Below, piece by piece: positions 48,361 to 60,481 of a stretch of 64,000 bases of DNA (position 1 is its first letter; each line of letters starts with the position of its first letter). The stretch lies in the NCBI GenBank assembly GCA_003952965.2, contig CM025851.1:25867798-25931797 (forward strand). Direction: 5' to 3'. Position numbers and translations under genes: made by a program. The notes beneath the pieces were generated by a model. That model was not told where the DNA came from and searched no databases. It was given only the letters and a program-made list of their open reading frames with translations. The DNA is from Morella rubra. Its lineage: Eukaryota > Streptophyta > Magnoliopsida > Fagales > Myricaceae.

Positions 48361-49551
48361 TAATGATCGTTCGTTATGTCTAAAATTGTTCCCAAATCAC
48401 GTAGGTTTGGATTGGTGCAACGGCTACTTCTCTGAGAGAGCTGTTCTAATTGTGGGATTGACGAAAATGTCCTCCGTCCATCTCATATAAGTTGGTGTTC
48501 AGTTTCCACTCCAAATTTAGGTTCATTAAAAAATTATAAAATAATTTATTTTTTTATCAATTTATTTTTTTTATTATAATATTTATTTAAATCTTCTCTT
48601 TTTTTTATTTTTTCATCAAATCTCATAAAATATTTTTATTTTTTCATAAATCTCAAAATTTCTAACCTTCAAAATTTTTTCTGTCGAACACCCCATAATA
48701 TATCGCCACATCTTTATATCAATTTATTTATTATTTATTTCAATATATCTTTTCCTTCCTTTCCCGTTAAACCCTTAAAATATATTTTAAGTCTCCATTA
48801 TTATGCTCATGCAAACCCTTAAAATATATTTTAAATCTCCATCGAGACATCCAAATTTAACACCCAACCATCCTTTAACTCTAAACTGCTCCTATTTTCT
48901 CAAAAACTCTATTAATTTTTTCAAAAATGAACGAATCTAATGACTTGTTATGCAAATAGATTTTCATCTGTCTTCTTATTTTCGGAAATTTGTCTACATC
49001 TTGAAAGAGAATAACATGATAATTGAAAATATCATTTTTTTTATAACGAGATTTTTAAAAATGTTTAAATTGTCAAGAGTGATTTTGAATATTTTATTTT
49101 TGGATATATTAATTACGAGAATCTCATACCACCAAAAGGAAGCTTCCAAGTTTGTTCAATATTTATTTTATTAGCCCCCATGGGCGAGATGGCTAGAGGC
49201 TAGAGGTGAGATGGTAACATTATTCCTGCGACTTACTCGATACATGCAGTAAAAGGTCGCTGCACGTGTTTAAGATTTGTCCAAATTATTTATTTTTAGT
49301 GCGTCAAAATTGAGTTAGGTCTGTCTAAGTCCAGTGCACAATAGCTCAAGATTCATCCTCGTCATCCCAACAAACAATTATTTTTATTTTTGGTAGCAAT
49401 CTCTTTTCTCATCAACACTTGAAATTTGAATCATTTAAGTTAGTTAATGCAAGGTTGATGTCTTAATTAAAAAAAAAAATTGTTTGAACTCATGTGCAAA
49501 AAGTTATTATTCGCAATGAGTATCTAAGAAAAGAATTCTCTTACTTCAACC
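48361..49551. other. AT-rich intergenic spacer
   Basis: No gene is seen. A stretch near 48755-48845 repeats the phrase cccttaaaatatattttaa twice. Confidence 0.5.
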
Positions 49552-49950
49552 TAATGCCGTTTGCAATTCCACTAATGTTGCCAGTAATCCTGCCTCTGTG
49601 GTGTCCTCGCCATCGAAGAGCTCCTAAATATCTTGCCTCCCATAAAACCCGAGCCGCTTCCGATCTCGAATTTCTACTCTTTTTTATTGGTTTTGATTCT
49701 TCTAATTGCTCAAACAATCTCTTTTCCTTTTCCTTTTTTTTTTGGGGCAAAACATATTCTAATAATGTGTGGGTGCATGTGCCGAAGAAGCGTGATCACC
49801 GTTAGCACGCAAAATTTAAAATTATTCTCAAAAATATAAAAGATTAAGGTTAAATTAGTATTTCATTAAATAATAGATATCAACATCACATCAAGAAATC
49901 TCTTCTTTTTATAACTAATCTTATTGACTTTATTGAAGACTTAGTAGTTT
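49552..49950 (-). repeat. Locus duplication, block X copy 2 (possible terminal exon)
   Basis: It is homologous to 36103-36560. On the minus strand an open frame of about 60 residues (RLFEQLEESKPIKKSRNS then EAARVLWEARYLGAL) is conserved in both copies. It could be the last exon of the gene whose exon lies at 50448-50540. The family is not recognised. Conservation may simply reflect recent duplication. Confidence 0.5.
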
Positions 49951-50447
49951 TGATCATAAAATTTTAACAAAATTTTATTTTACATACTTTAAAATTTTAT
50001 TTTTATTTTTATCACTTAGTTATTAATTTCAATACAAAAAACATAAAATTTAACAAAATTTTTAAAATTTTATATCACTTAGTTAGCACAATGTCTAATT
50101 TTCAAAAAATTTTAGCATTTTTTCTTTTAAACCAAACGCTAATTATAAATGTTCTTCAAAAGTAATGATTTTTCGTCTTCTTTGTTTGCAACTTTCAAGT
50201 AAGGGGGAGTGATTGAATTTTTCTTAACTTGGAGTTTCTATCTTGCCTTCTGGTCTTTCTATCGAGGCATCTACCTTAAGCGCCAATAAACGGGGAAATT
50301 AGAGAAAAGATAAAATCCTACGTTTTATAGGATTATCCATCGAGGAAAAAAGAAGATAAAATCCTACGTTTTTTAGGATTATCCATCGAGAAAAAAAGAA
50401 GGCATTTTTCTGTATTGGCAATGAACAGTAATGGGAACATAACCTAC
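49951..50447. other. Spacer with 46-bp tandem repeat
   Basis: Two 46-bp units lie at 50309-50354 and 50355-50400 (gataaaatcctacgtttt...), each with the small inverted repeat aatccta/taggatt. No gene is recognised. Confidence 0.7.
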
Positions 50448-50540
50448 CTTGGTTTTCAGCTTCCTCCACTTCTCTTCAGAAAGATTTTCCTGCATGTGTT
50501 TCTTGACAATCAAACACAGGTAGCTTTCTAGAGATTGCAA
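50448..50540 (-). other. Exon-like block of an unidentified gene
   Basis: A 93-base minus-strand open block (LQSLESYLCLIVKKHMQE then NLSEEKWRKLKTK) is bounded by a consensus acceptor (gacag) and donor (gtaggtt). It keeps frame without stops and is helix-rich. It lies 3' of the intact gluconokinase on the same strand and has no counterpart in the broken unit. The family is not recognised. It could be an exon of the neighbouring gene ending in block X. Confidence 0.35.
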
Positions 50541-50798
50541 CTGTCACAGTAAAAGAAAATCTGAAACGTCAACCAATCACCAAATGCAAAGGTGAAAATT
50601 GTAAAATCCCTCAATATTACACAGTTTTTCATGCTCCAAATGTACTGGAGTCCAGCCTTCCAATTTCCTGAATGAGTTTCTCGGTAACAAAGATGACAAA
50701 GGAATTTAAGCATCTTTTCCCAAATATAATAGTGAAAGTTTGATCCAATTATTCCAAGAAATACTTTTTGAGCTACTAAACAAAACCAAAGCCCCCAT

Positions 50799-52147
50799 TT
50801 AATTGTCAGAGAGACTGCTACTTATTCTTTCTGTCCTATCCTCTGCTATTCGGGACGAAAAAATCCAGGTGTATATGGTACTAACAATGGTCTCTGGACT
50901 GAGAGTAGCATCTACCTTAAATATTCCTTCAGCTTCATCTATCTGAAGCAAATCTAATTGAGATTGCAAAAGCTTAGCCGGCATAAAATGCTTGCCTTCT
51001 GCAGCTCTTTTCTCTAAACGAGCAGAAAGCACCACAGCCCGCGCATCCAATAAAACAAACTTTACCACACTGGCATAGCTTCCCAGCTCATAATTCGGGT
51101 CGGCAGATCTGAGAATCTCTCTGTATTGCTTATGCAGAGCAGAGCACCCAAGAATCAAGATTTTTCCACTGCTTAAGCCTGCTCGCAAGGCATCCCGTAA
51201 TGTTTCAAGCCATGGTACCCTGTCTTCATCTGAAAGAGGGGTCCCTTTACGCATCTTCTCTGTTAAGTAGAACAAACACCATATTGAAAAAGAATAAAAC
51301 AGCTTACAGATTTTCCGATTCCACAGAAAATAAAGATTGTATAACTCACCTTTATTTGAGATTGGATGGTAATCATCAGCATCAAGAAAACTGCAATTCA
51401 TAGCTTTTGCCAGCATCGCACCAATAGTGCTGTTGAACCAGCATTACAATACAAACACAAGCATAAATTAGGAATATGCCAAGAAAAAGACATAAACTGT
51501 GACTTATATTGAAAAGGGAAATGCAATGCAAGAAGCATACAAAAGAAAAGGCAGAAAGGGAAACAAGCTAATATGGCTGACATTAGTATGCTTGTTTGGT
51601 GCAGACTTAATGGAATCGAGCTTAATTCTATCGAAATGAAATCTTCTACCTCTATTCTACAATTAAAAATGCAGTATCTCCACTAATGTACCCAATTTCT
51701 TAAGTCATATTTCTTGCCAACCACAAGACATGTGATCCAGGTCAGTTGATATACAGATCATTGAAATGTGTATATTTCCTTCGCCTCTTAAGATAATTAT
51801 ACACCATCATATACAAGAATCTTCAATGATCACTATATCTAGTCTTTATTTAACTAAAGCAAAGATGAGGTACGAAGGGTTTGATTGGAAATCAAGGTAC
51901 AGAAGTTCAGAGATTGTGTGTAGGCTTACGATTTCCCAGCACCGCTGACACCTATAATCACAATTGCTATTCCTGTTAGAATAAAAAAAATAATAATAAG
52001 AAAATCGATAAATAAAATCCAAAAACTGACATGTCGAAGAAAGGCAGGAAAAGGATTTGATACAGAGATAGAGATTATGGTCACTCTGAACAGCAACCAC
52101 TTGGTGAGAAATAAATGAGTAGATTTACCTTTGAGATTGGAAGCCAT
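50799..52147 (-). CDS. Gluconokinase (plant GntK type), four exons
   Basis: The exons are 52129-52147, 51930-51972, 51350-51429 and 50799-51259. They join in frame to 200 codons plus TAA (603 nt), and all introns have GT-AG borders. The protein starts MASNLKGIAIVI and has a P-loop (GVSGAGKST, residues 14-22), the sugar-acid binding segment FLDADDYHP, KMRKGTPLSDEDRVPWL, the LGCSALHKQYREILR motif and HFMPAKLLQSQLDLLQ. All match plant gluconokinases of about 190-200 residues. The enzyme phosphorylates D-gluconate with ATP to 6-phosphogluconate, feeding the oxidative pentose phosphate pathway in the cytosol. It is the intact member of a tandem duplication; homology to the other copy's leader stops at about 52244, where a LINE fragment begins. 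A ttttatact motif about 45 bases upstream of the ATG is conserved in both copies. Confidence 0.92.
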
Positions 52148-52244
52148 ATTGAACCCACGAATCAGATTATCCGTGTAGCCTTAAGAGTATAAAACCTTGT
52201 ACACCCTCTGAAGTAAGAAGTTTGCTGGTCCTTCCTCCAAATAA

Positions 52245-52978
52245 CAAAGGCGATGTTGCGCTCAGACTTGAACTCTGTGCCCCCCAGTTGAGACGACGGC
52301 GCGTGCTAGCGTGTGTAGTGGAGCTCCAAGTCACCGATAGTGGGATTCCAGATCTGCGAGATGAGTCTTGGTGGCCGTCTTGTTGCAGAGATCGGCACAC
52401 AGGCGTTTGCATCTAAGGTTCCTGATTCCTTGGCTCAAATGGGTGTGTTCGACGGCGAGGATGGGGATGTAGGATCTGATTTGAACTCTGATAAGGGTCT
52501 GGGGCATGGGCCTGAAGTGGGCTCTAATGGCTGTGGTAGAGTTGGGGCCTGGACAGATTTTGAAAAGGAGAACAGAGTATTGCGTACTGAGTTGGAAGCT
52601 CTGAAAAGGAGGATGGCAGATGGCGATGGCTGAAGGTGGTAGGAGTGGCCGTGGAAGATCGAGACGCTCCAGTCGCGTCAGTCGTTCGAAATCCCGAGGA
52701 GTCCAGAAGGGTCAGCAACAGGGTGGTAGAAGACCAAACGGACAATAGGGGAGCCAACCCATCCAACCATGTAAGACGAAACGAACACTTGGGGAGCCAA
52801 CACCCCGAGTATGCCGAACCCGGGAGAGAGAACAACCAGGTAATACTCAAGGTAAGACCTTTGCTGGTGTTGTTGGTGGGGATATGAGAAGGAGCCATGT
52901 TATGAACCTTAGATTCTTTCCCCCTACTGAGGATAATGGAAGAGTTGCTGTAAAACGTCCGGAGGGAACGGCCGAAGG
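52245..52978 (+). mobile_element. LINE ORF1 (gag-like) N-terminal fragment
   Basis: GC-rich open frames on the plus strand read MSLGGRLVAEIG... with an acidic Gly/Asp-rich stretch and DFEKENRVLRTELEALKRRM (coiled coil). After frame changes they read KTFAGVVGGDMRRSH and FFPPTEDNGRVAV, the type of sequence found before the RNA-binding domain of plant LINE ORF1 proteins. No reverse transcriptase follows. It abuts the conserved leader of the intact gluconokinase, in opposite orientation to it, and ends at a hAT-like end motif (cagtggcagagctagg at 52979). Confidence 0.5.
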
Positions 52979-53630
52979 CAGTGGCAGAGCTAGGAATTTA
53001 TCGTTAGAGGCCAAAATAATATTACATGTTTATTTTTATTTTTATATGGCTTAAATATTGTATAGTTCCATGTGGTATACTATTTTTGCATTTTAGTTTT
53101 TGGAATATCTATTTCAATTAGATGGTCCAAGATATGTTTTTGAGATAAATCAGTCCCCTGTCTGATTTCCGTTAGACGGAATGGTATGCAAGTCGATTTT
53201 AAACGCTAGGTCAGCACTAATAGTAACCTACCACGTGTCATTTAAAATTTGCCAAATACCACATGTTTTTAAACTTGCCACCTGGATGCCAAATAAGCTG
53301 CTTTATCACACAAAAAGCCACATCATCCCAAAAAAAAAAACTTCTTCATCTTCATCCCCAAATTTTACTTCTCCCCCAAAAGTTAGCAAGAACCCTAACT
53401 CACCGAAGGCCCCACCACCAAAAGAAAAGGAAAATTCAGAAAAAAATGAGAACAGAGAAAACCGGTACTTGAAATGTAAATCACTTAAATTGTACACTAA
53501 GATAGAGTACTTGTTCCCAGTGAGATAGAATAACTCTGGTTGAAAGACATGAAAATGATTTACATGGAGGCCCTTTGCCTGCTTTACTGCCTTTCTAATC
53601 TCGTTCATTTCTCTAATGTTTTTAATTAGG

Positions 53631-54465
53631 AAACAAAAGGGTCTGGTAGGACGCCATTGAATTGGGAAACCAGGTCAGGCATTGCTCTTGGAGCTGCCCG
53701 TGCAATTTCCATGGCCCCACATTTTTCCACGATCGTATAAAACATATTCGTTTGTAAAAGTATTTTAGAATATAATAGGATTCAAAAAAATTTACAAAAT
53801 AAATATCTAAAATTTCAAAAATTCATATATAAACATCAATACTTTTTATATAATCTTCAATAACTTTTCACACAAACTGCAATAACTTTTTTTAAAAAAA
53901 ATTATAACAAATATTTTTGGGATAAACTCATAGTTAACCCCTTATGTTTGAGCAAAAATCAAGTTACTACCCTTATTTTTCAATTCAACAATTTGAGACC
54001 CATAACTTTCAAAACCTATCAATTTTCGCCCCCCGTCTAAATTAAACGTTAAATCCGACGGAAAATCGTACAAAATGACCAATCTTCATATTTTTTTACC
54101 TAACTCTAATATTTTTTTATTAAATAATTACATCAAATCATCTACCTCTACACCTTTTTACAAACTCTAACAAAAATTAAATATCTTTAAAACTTTTAAC
54201 CAACTTTTACACAAAAATCTATAAAACTATAATCTACATAAATATTCACGATTCTATCAAAATCCTAAAAATCATACAATATCCTCCTCTCGCCCATTCG
54301 TACGAAATTCGTGTCTCTGACCTTGGTCCAACATGTATTGCGCTCCCAACCTGTACTCCAAACCGCATTGATGGTTATTATGCACCAGAGGTCACATATT
54401 CTAGAAAGGTCTCCCAAAAAGGAGATGTCTACAACTTTAATGTACTCATTTTTAAGTTGCAAGAG
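53631..54465 (+). pseudogene. RLK902/RKL1-like receptor kinase fragments captured by MULE
   Basis: Piece one (53631-53731, after a tag acceptor) encodes TKGSGRTPLNWETRSGIALG then AARAIS. Piece two (54298-54465) encodes SYEIRVSDLG followed by TPNRIDGYYAPEVTYSRKVS and QKGDVYNFNVL. In plant LRR receptor kinases of the RLK902/RKL1 group these are the region just after the hinge and the activation-loop to APE region. The magnesium-binding DFG appears as DLG, as in several atypical kinases of this group, which read VSDFG or similar. The segment between them (566 bp, AT-rich) lacks the catalytic-loop exon sequence. With neither lobe complete it cannot be a kinase. It is a captured, rearranged fragment. 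Confidence 0.8.
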
Positions 54466-54780
54466 ATTGCGAGAGGAGATGGAGAAGAATGGATAAGCTG
54501 ATCACAAGAGTTGGGGAGGGTGGGGCTTACGGGTGAGTTAGGGTTCTTGGTAAATTTAGGGGACTTGATAAAATTTTGGAATGAAGATGAAGAAGGGAGA
54601 TCGAGCAAGTAGATTAAGTGAGTAAGATTTTTTTTTTTCTTTTTGGGCTGATGTGGCTTTTTTTTTTTGGTGTGACAAAGCAGCTGATTTGGCATCCAGG
54701 TGGCAAGTTTAAAACATGTGGCATTTGATAAATTTTAAATTACACGAGACAGGTTACAATTGGTGTTGAACCTGCGTTTA

Positions 54781-57700
54781 TGTCACGCCCCGTACCAATA
54801 CTTACCCCCTAGGCTCTCCTATAGTAATGGAATGCACACAAGCGGGGATTACGGCACGAATTAATCTTATAAAGGCCTGATAACTGGCTTTGAAAAAGCT
54901 TAGCGGAAACATTTTTATTGAAATGTATAAGTATATTAAGGAAGGAAAAATAATAGTTTCAGGGATTTAACAAACAGGCCATACTGAATTGAATAAGGAA
55001 AATAAAATAAATTAATTAAAGAGATGGACTTATAAAAAATTTCAAAAAAACAAAGATAAAGAAGTGAAAGTTAAAAGTAGCTTATGGCATAAGGAAGAAA
55101 AAGAATAAGAGGAAATCTCAAAAATATAAATACATAATTTTTCCACTAGTAGCACTTTACAAAGAACAAAAATCCTTCACGAGGATACAAAAGTAACGAG
55201 GTAATAATTACAAAAATGGAAGCTGTCTACAGCTTTCCGTCCTACAACATCTGTGCAACCGGCTAACTAAAATAAGATTTAAACCAAATAAACAAAAAGT
55301 GACTACCACTGACGTCTAGTCAATCTTCGACTCAGTGTCGGAGGTTAGGTCGATAATCTCATTATCCCCGGTGCCTTCTACCAGCGGCGCCGGTGGAGGA
55401 AGGACGATGTACAAGAAAACCGGATCAACATCGACCAGCCCAAAATCTTCAACTAGAGGAACTAGGGATGTAGGTGGATCCTTGAGGTACCATTAGGGCT
55501 CGTACCCCACGTATACCTCGAACGTATCTGTGACAAAAGTTAAAATCGTCATAACTAAAATATATAGATCAATATCAAAAATCTGCTCACTCGTAAAGGT
55601 TAGTATCTATCAGGTTCGATGTCCACAGTAGTACTTATAAAAGATGAAACAATTAAAAGGGTGAGTCCTATTAACTCAGTAAGGGAAAAAAAAGGGACAT
55701 GTCATGAACAATCATAGTAGCAAGTCAACAATAACAATCATAGTAGCATTTCAACAATAAGAAATAAGCATTGATAATAATAAAACATGATAACGATGTA
55801 TGATCAATGCAATGTAGGAATAATGCATCTGTTTACCGGTCATTACACTTTCTTTCTTTCTTTCTTTTCTTTTTTATTCTTTTCCGGTCTATAGAGGTGT
55901 CCTTTCGTCGCTCTGTTTAACCCCCGGAGCCAGGGTTGTGCGTCCTTCCTCTCCTCTGGGACTATCCCGTGCCCTGGCATTAGGACTCTGTCAAGCGTAC
56001 ATTGTTTCAACGCCAGGGATACCAACCACTATCCTTTCAGTGGTGGCTTGCACTATCCCACTGTGAAGGGTACCGTCACCCTGTCTTAGGACCACCTCTG
56101 GATATGGGTTTCATTCCGGTCATTCGGTCATTTTGGTCAATAGATTCCCCACACCCATGACATGTTGATGCCATATGTATCATATGTCTCATTGATAATC
56201 AAGTAATCAAAGACGATCAATGAATTTCATTTGACATATAAAAATAAAGCAAAATAAATTCACATTAACCATTCTTAATCCACAAGTGGCTGGACCTATT
56301 GGGCCCTATAATGACGTGCCCCAATCTAATCAGATCTGGGCCTCCTTGCTTAAAGTCCCATGTTCTATTTCACTTTAGTTTTTTTTTTTTTTTTTTGCTA
56401 AAAAGGCCTAATTTTTCCATTTCATGTGATGTTCATGTGTTATAATATGTCAATCTAACATTTAAGTCATCATAACTAACACACTATAATCACATGTTGT
56501 AGATATAAAGATATGAAGGGCAGCAAACATTTAAATCCTCAGAACTGAAACGCTATAAGCACAACATGCTGTAATAGGCAAGTCCAACAACTTATGCGGC
56601 TTGGTTGGTTTTTAGAACCTAAATTAAGTCCATGCGAACCATAGGTCTAAATTTTAGGCTGGGACAATTTTACCCCCAATTGTCTCTCAAATGCCGAAAC
56701 TAGCCCCAGGTGGTCCCAAGGCCTTTCGGTCATTTCTCTTTATTCAATTAAGCTAAAACTTTTAAGACTAGACCTATAGTTACTAATATTTATTTCTGGC
56801 AAATGTGGTGTCAAAAATTCAAACCATTTCTAAACGAAAGAAATGCTCTTTAAAGCCCCCGTGTACATCATGGCTCGATAAGTCCTTTGGATGTTTTTGT
56901 TTGGTTTTGATTTCAGCACAAGTCCTAATAACATGAGAGTAACAGCTTGCTTTTCTTTTCAAAACTCATGACAAAAGTCACACGTGAATATATATGCTCT
57001 CAACAAGGGAGAAATCCATCTTAGGCCACTCCCGTTCCATCTTTTCTTCTTTTTAACACATATAACAAGCTTTTACAACTTCCAGCTCGTGAGGTGCAAT
57101 CACACATGCAAGATCATAAAAAATGGAACATGCAATAAACCTACAGCAAGAATCGGCCCTTATTGGAAATGACAACCATGAGGAAATCTATCTTACCATT
57201 TTATAAACATCTACCCATATGCGTGTCACCAAGTCTATAAAAGAATTTATTTTGTCTACCCCAACCGTGATCCCTCCATTTTATCCATAACCGAACACCC
57301 TAACACCCCTGTTTAGAACAAAACTCTACACCCTTACCTTAGTCGTGGTTGTACTGCTTCCTTTGATGATAAAAACACCTAAACAGCAGGACACTAAGTT
57401 AGGAAAAGAAAAGATAAAAGCTGATGGGGAAGAAAAGGTACAAGCCGACACTACCTCTCGCTCTCTCTAGGTCTCTTGGTCTCTTCCCTTTTTCCTTTGG
57501 TCTCTCCTTCCTTTTCTCCTTCGGTCAGATGGTCTTTCTCCTTATGTCGCTATCAGTTTTAGTCGAGTAAGTTTCTCTTTTATTCTTTTCGTTGACAACA
57601 TAAGCAAAAAAACAACTAACTAACGGTGAATTCCCCCTGGCTAGTCTACACACCCTAAGCTAGGTCTAGACAATCATTAGAAAGTCATTTTGTAAACATG

Positions 57701-58439
57701 TTGTACCCATTTATAAGCAGCCACCTAAACTCCCCATATCTCATGTATTTGTTAACAAGCAGTAAATTAAGATATGCGCCAATGACCAAGCTCCATTTAG
57801 GTGACTAGAGAAAACATGATAAGAGTGCATTTAATGCACACCATACAGTTAAGACACATGGAAGAAGGTAACATGAAAAGTAAGTACGTCATGTGCATAA
57901 AATAACGCCTAAACCACAATTTCCCAGGCATACAAGGCATCTGACCAAATACCCCAAGTATTTATCCCCAGACATCCCGGTCAATCTTGTCGGGTAGCTC
58001 TCCTGCCAAGCCTGTTCCCAGACATCCCGGGCAATATAGCAAGGTAGCTCTCTTGCCAGGCTTGTTCCCAGGCATCCCGGGTATACAAGGCACTGTACAC
58101 CCTGGATTCCAGGTCTCAGCACACCCGGTAATTCCCCGGGTCTCAATACTCTCGGGAATGCAGGGCTCAGCACACCCGAGAGTACTGTTCTCGGTCATCC
58201 TGGGAGTCCAATTCTCCCGAGAATTTGAGTATCCCCTTAACTACGCACGATTTGCTTTTGGTTGGGTACTACCGGGTCAAAATAAATAAGCTCAATAAAC
58301 GTACAAATGCAACTACTAAATTTTGTAAGTGCATGGAAGAAATAATTTACACAAGAAAATACACATGAGCACTATATATATATATATCTATTAATCATAA
58401 CATCCAAACATGTGGAATAAACAAGAGAGGGGCGTTACT
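54781..58439 (+). mobile_element. LTR-like element C (TGTCAC family, probable solo LTR)
   Basis: It is flanked by gttta (54776-54780 and 58440-58444), a 5-bp duplication. It starts tgtcacgccccgtacc and ends aggggcgttact, so its ends are inverted (TGTCACGCCCC/GGGGCGT). Ordered blocks shared with A and B include tatagtaatggaatg, ctcagtaag...gggacatgtcatga and cagggttgtgcgtcc. No protein domain was found. It contains a 50-bp tandem repeat at 57968-58080. It inserted into the right terminal repeat of the Pack-MULE and is therefore younger than it. Most likely a solo LTR. Confidence 0.7.
57968..58080 (+). repeat. 50-bp tandem repeat inside element C
   Basis: Units start at 57968, 58018 and 58068 (ccagacatcccgg...ggtagctct...tgccaggcttgttc). 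The first two units are nearly identical; the third is partial. Confidence 0.9.
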
Positions 58440-58587
58440 GTTTAGAAGCCACATAAGCAACATTCCGTCAACAGAGGGATTGATTTGTTTAAAAAACATA
58501 CCACAAGGACAATTCAATTGAAATCTATACCCGAAGTACTAAATTGCAAAAATTGAATACCATAAGGACTTGTACAGTATTTAGGCC

Positions 58588-60102
58588 TAATTTCTTGCTT
58601 TGAGTGATCAAGTACTGAGGTCTAGAGATTTGCTCCCTCTGAAGCTTTAGGTTGAATCTTTTTATGTACAAATATTTTTAGGAGCCACCCCTGACAAAAA
58701 CCAGAGTAACTTGGCCTCTTAAATGTTGCACTGGTTTGGAGTTTACCGATTCATTAAGTGAATCTACTCTAATGGACCTATTGGGTTGAGTTTTTCTTTG
58801 TTGCTAAACAAAAAATTGCAATGGTAGCAGCGTTCTTAACAATTAACCAATTATAACCTTCGGAACAAACTTCTCTCCACTATAAACAGGAATATCACAA
58901 CACCAAAACGAGAGGAAAGAAGTAAGAACAGAACCTATAGCTGTTTTCCGTAAAGGCCTGGCAGCTGTTCAAAAGATACAGGGATCAGGAAACCAATACT
59001 TTTGTTCAGCTCATCCAAAGAAAAAGCGAAAGTAGGGTCGGGTTCCATCCTCAGGCCCTTTCGGAGCTTCCGTTTGCCACTGTCGTGGGTTGATTCGCCT
59101 ACGCGTGGGGGCTCCCGCACGTGCATCTCATTTGTTTGCTAAACGCCTAAACCCCATTCTCTAGCTGCCCCTCTGTTTTCATATAGTTACACATTATGGT
59201 TCGTCTCAACTCTCTGTTTGTTTGTGTTTGTATGGCCGTTAGGCCCTTGCTCGTTTGTCAGTTACTTTTTCGGAGGGTTTTGACACAGCTTAGAATTTGT
59301 AATTAAAGTTTTTGAAATTTCTTTAATTAATAATATTCTAAAGTTGTTATAATAAATAAATAAATAAAAGGTCGCTTTTTTATTTTTTTACAACAGTAAA
59401 ATAAAGTCATTTTCTCCTTCGGTAATAAAGTCGAAATAAATTCAAAGGCTGCACGCAAAAATAAATAACAAAAATTAAAGAAAGCACCCTCGCATGTGAT
59501 AAAATAAAATTGAAAAAAGCGTTTTTTTGTATTAAATCTTTGCTTCTAGTCCGTTGACTACGATTTAAATGTCATTTACAATTACAAAGATACACCTTTC
59601 AAGAATCTGACGTAGATCCCCCAATTAGGATTAGTGGTTACTCTGTTATTTAGGCTAGAATTCTTATGTCTCTTTGTTCTCTGTTTGGAGGAGTCTTCCA
59701 AACTATATTTTCTTGGAATCTGATCGAATTCAGTTGATACTTGCAAGAACAAAAACAAAGAAAAAAAACCCTAATTAACATTAAGGGATAAAATTGTTTT
59801 TAAGTAGCACGAAAGGTCAGGCACAATATCTAGCTAGCTAAGATCTCACGATAAGATTTCGTGTCTAATTCAGCCTTGGACGGTACATGATTGAGTTTAC
59901 CAACAAAATAGATGCAAGGCTAAATAGTGCAGAATTGGACGCCAAATAGGTTATAACATATCTTATATCTTGTTAAATTATTATTTATTTCAGAAGTTTA
60001 ATTAATATTTTATAACTGTTATGATCCCATATTAAATCACTGTTTATCCTAAAAGTTTAGGATAAGCAAAAGACTTAGAATAATAAGAAGATGTGAATTT
60101 AA
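58588..60102. other. Spacer, mostly non-coding
   Basis: No recognised gene. A GC-richer open frame on the minus strand at 58935-59126 encodes 63 residues (MHVREPPRVGESTHDSGK to QLPGLYGKQL). It has a tatatga motif about 55-60 bases upstream, but no family match was recognised. Confidence 0.4.
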
Positions 60103-60475
60103 TTGATCTCTACTACATATTCTCTAAACTGAAGTATTTGAAAAAGATGTTATTCATGTTTATTTATTCATAAACGATGCAGTGTACCAAATAAAAAGAA
60201 AAAACAAAAGGAACAGAAGCAAGTAGAGAGTCCCACCAAACCTTCGAGTAAAGCGTGCATAGCCATACCTATGAGCAAAACTGGATCAGCTGGCTCTGGC
60301 TGAGGCAAGGGATAATGTTGTCACACTTCGATAGTCACGTGGTTCATGGAATACAGTCTCGAGGTCATGTTTGCAAGACCATTTCAAAATTGTGGACATT
60401 AAGTTCTAAAGTAATTCAAAATTTTAATTAATAAATAACAATAATAATTTTAAAATAATCTCTCATTTGTAAAGT
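60103..60475 (+). repeat. Dispersed repeat S, copy 2
   Basis: It is homologous to 15890-16262 over about 370 bases with substitutions and small indels. It directly adjoins the copia LTR at 60482. Confidence 0.8.
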
Positions 60476-60481
60476 TTTGTT

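Larger units (their letters stand above)
53048..58587. mobile_element. Pack-MULE with receptor-kinase fragments (interrupted by element C)
   Basis: Left arm 53048-53430 matches, in inverted orientation, 54510-54780 plus 58440-58587. For example, cttgccacctggatgccaaat recurs inverted near 54680-54720, and ggcttaaatattgta at 53048 pairs with the reverse complement ggcctaaatactgta at the right end. Terminal inverted repeats of about 380 bp around a ~1.1-kb core are typical of Pack-MULEs. The right arm is split at 54780 by LTR-like element C, and its outer portion continues at 58440. No clear 9-bp target duplication was found. The core carries two pieces of an LRR receptor kinase (53631-54465). 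Confidence 0.85.

Noticed and set aside
52979-58695. Possible hAT element surrounding the Pack-MULE (cagtggcagagctagg at 52979, ccacccctgac near 58685)
   Set aside because: The end motifs are only loosely inverted and no 8-bp target duplication was found.
58935-59126. 63-residue minus-strand ORF as a real gene
   Set aside because: Composition is gene-like, but there is no recognised family, no splice evidence and no duplicate; kept only as a remark in the spacer entry.
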